From: an uncultured Eubacteriales bacterium
GTDB taxonomy: Bacteria > Bacillota > Clostridia > Christensenellales > CAG-314
Assembly: GCA_900546875.1 (NCBI GenBank)
Contig: URET01000028.1
Coordinates: forward strand, 1-16,353
Direction of reading: 5' to 3'
DNA: 16,353 bases
In this document: piece by piece, positions 15,091 to 16,353 of the stretch
How positions within the stretch are numbered: the stretch's first letter is position 1
How the letters are laid out: the number at the start of each line of letters is the position of its first letter
Notes under the pieces: model-generated
What the model saw: the letters and a program-made list of their open reading frames with translations, nothing else
What the model was told of the DNA's origin: nothing
Databases searched by the model: none
Program-made: the position numbers and the translations under genes

Positions 15091-15941
15091 AAAATACCTT
15101 TATTTGATTAAGTACAATAAAGCACTCGTTCTTTTGCTTTCCGATATACAAAAGATGATCGCTGTATGCGTAATACTGCAGGTTTTCACACATGCGCAAA
15201 GAAATTTCCGGATAGGTTTTGCGCGCCTCTTCGGTTTATTTTTCAATTTCTGTAAGACGCGGACCCGTCAGACCTTCCTGCTCTAAAAGTGCAAGTTTTT
15301 AAACCCGAGTTCGTCAAAAAACGTCAGTACTTCCGTGGTGTTTATAAAGGTTGCCTTAGTGAATGCAGTACCGCTCCACGATTCGTCTATTTCCATTCGA
15401 TCGAAAAGATCCACAGCGGGTTCATGTAGAAGAAGTTCGGGAGCCGTATCTATATAATAGTTCAAACCTACAGTAATCGTGATGAATGAGGCAAACAAAA
15501 CTCAGTTTTTTGCGAGGTACTTTTTCGCTTGCAAAACACATTTCTTTCTGTCCTCTGCATCGGGCAAATGATACATCGGCCCCATAATAAGCACATTATC
15601 GAAAGTCGATAAATTGAGAGCAGACAAATCGCGCGCATCACAGACATACGCATTTATCAGTACACCATACTCCCGAAATTTCTGTTTGCGAGAACAATAT
15701 TGTTTTCGCTCAGATCGACAAGGGCCACGTCGTACCCCTGTCCGGCAAGCCGTATGCTGTATTTGCCCGGCCCATCTACGATGTCAAGAACGGTTTTGCT
15801 TTGCAGATACATTTTCAGATAATGCTTTGTTATCTCAAACTCAAAGTGGAAACCTTCCAGCCGCTCCCATTCCGACTGCGCGTTTTTATTATAGTTTTCT
15901 CTTACGATCTCAACATCGTTGTTTTTCTCTTTTTTCTGCAT
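15080..15941 (-). pseudogene. Decayed class I SAM-dependent methyltransferase
   Basis: Read on the minus strand from ATG at 15941 (AAGGAAAA upstream), the product begins MQKKEKNNDVEIV and shows a methyltransferase motif I region VLDIVDGPGKYSIRLA, GYDVALVDLS, then in the next frame an acidic-loop/motif IV-like FDNVLIMGPMYHLP, and finally a C-terminal YSDHLLYIGKQK. The frame is broken four times: a one-base loss near 15685-15687 (an A-run in the gene), a TGA at 15505-15507 where GGA (Gly) is expected, a one-base loss near 15289, and a TAA within EIEK*TEEARKTY. Motif I normally reads GGGPG, here VDGPG, so the binding loop has also decayed. Repaired, it would be about 280 residues. The substrate is unknown. 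The 3' limit is uncertain because the last codons run into a repeat. Confidence 0.88.
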
Positions 15942-16014
15942 ACGTTTTCCTTTCTGATATTTCAGTTAATCCGACATTCCTTTCAAATCACCATATCATG
16001 TTCTTTTCAGCACA

Positions 16015-16353
16015 TATAATATCGAAGAAAAAGCGGTATCAATCCTTGGGCGCTGACGAAGCGGCTATAGGATGTCCGCAGTTCAAATAATACATTCGAA
16101 GAAAATACGAACTCTGTCTCCGTTGCCGGTAAAATGTTTGCAGGGCTTCCGGAGTCCAAACAATATATCGGAGAAAAGCGGTATCAATCCTTGGGCGCTG
16201 ACGAAGCGTCTATAGGGTTTCCGCAGTTCAAATAATACATTCGAAGAAAATACGAACTCTGTCTCCGTTGCCGGTAAAATGTTTGCAGGGCTTCCGGAGT
16301 CCAAACAATATATCGGAGAAAAGCGGTATCAATCCTTGGGCGCTGACGAAGCG
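16015..16353. repeat. Tandem repeat, 145-bp unit made of two related half-units, continuing past the window
   Basis: The string AAGCGGTATCAATCC starts at 16031, 16176 and 16321, giving an exact 145-bp period. The second full unit (16176-16320) differs from the first only at a few bases (for example TAGGATGTCC against TAGGGTTTCC). Within each unit two segments resemble each other (GGGTTTCCGCAGTTCAAATAAT and GGGCTTCCGGAGTCCAAACAAT, each then AT and GAAGAAAA or GAGAAAAG), so the unit is a dimer of a ~72-73 bp ancestor. The period is not a multiple of three, so the open frames across it are not genes. Confidence 0.92.

Noticed and set aside
15614..16090. 158-codon + strand frame
   Set aside because: It is antisense to the recognisable methyltransferase pseudogene and shows no recognisable domain.
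16083..16304. Minus-strand 73-codon frame in the 145-bp array
   Set aside because: The 145-bp period is not divisible by three, so the frame is lost at each unit and its two halves read the same repeat in different phases.
16015..16353. CRISPR array or integron attC-type sites
   Set aside because: Units are contiguous long repeats without unique spacers, no cas genes are near, and I see no attC core sites (GTTRRRY/RYYYAAC pairs) or integrase.

Overview
The window reads as chromosomal DNA of a Bacillota (Clostridia-like) bacterium, most likely an uncultured lineage. The evidence is the block ftsK/spoIIIE - rimO - pgsA - cinA - recA, a common order in Clostridia, Gram-positive style Shine-Dalgarno sites (AGGAG/GGAGG) before most genes, heavy use of ATA, AGA and AGG codons, and a divergent NodB-fold deacetylase of a type seen in clostridia. 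I cannot name a genus from the sequence alone. All intact genes lie on the + strand. The only minus-strand gene is broken.

Layout: (1) 1-667, a short direct repeat with 83-bp spacing, then folA (dihydrofolate reductase). (2) 668-1196, a spacer with a ~64-bp tandem repeat. (3) 1197-3043, a CmpB-type membrane protein whose stop overlaps the start of mnmA (tRNA 2-thiouridylase). (4) 3217-5056, a membrane protein of the heparan-alpha-glucosaminide acetyltransferase (DUF1624) type and a membrane-anchored divergent polysaccharide deacetylase, separated by a hairpin. (5) 5162-6421, an M16 zinc peptidase. (6) 6422-6862, a spacer with a 46-bp tandem repeat and a consensus extended -10 promoter that probably drives the downstream block. 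(7) 6863-14277, ftsK, rimO, pgsA, cinA and recA with overlaps or very short gaps (58 bp before recA), closed by a strong intrinsic terminator at 14317-14352. (8) 14353-16353, an AT-rich region without intact genes, holding a decayed SAM-methyltransferase gene on the minus strand and a 145-bp tandem repeat that runs off the window end.

Functionally the main operon combines chromosome segregation (FtsK), ribosomal protein S12 modification (RimO), phospholipid synthesis (PgsA), pyridine-nucleotide salvage (CinA/PncC) and recombination (RecA). The most unusual item is that RimO carries an N-terminal winged-helix domain clearly homologous to the DNA-reading gamma domain at the end of the FtsK encoded just upstream. 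Other points of interest are a CinA whose first domain has lost its signature motifs, a deacetylase without the usual metal-binding aspartates, a methyltransferase pseudogene whose four inactivating lesions can be read individually, and a separate tandem-repeat family in each of the long spacers.
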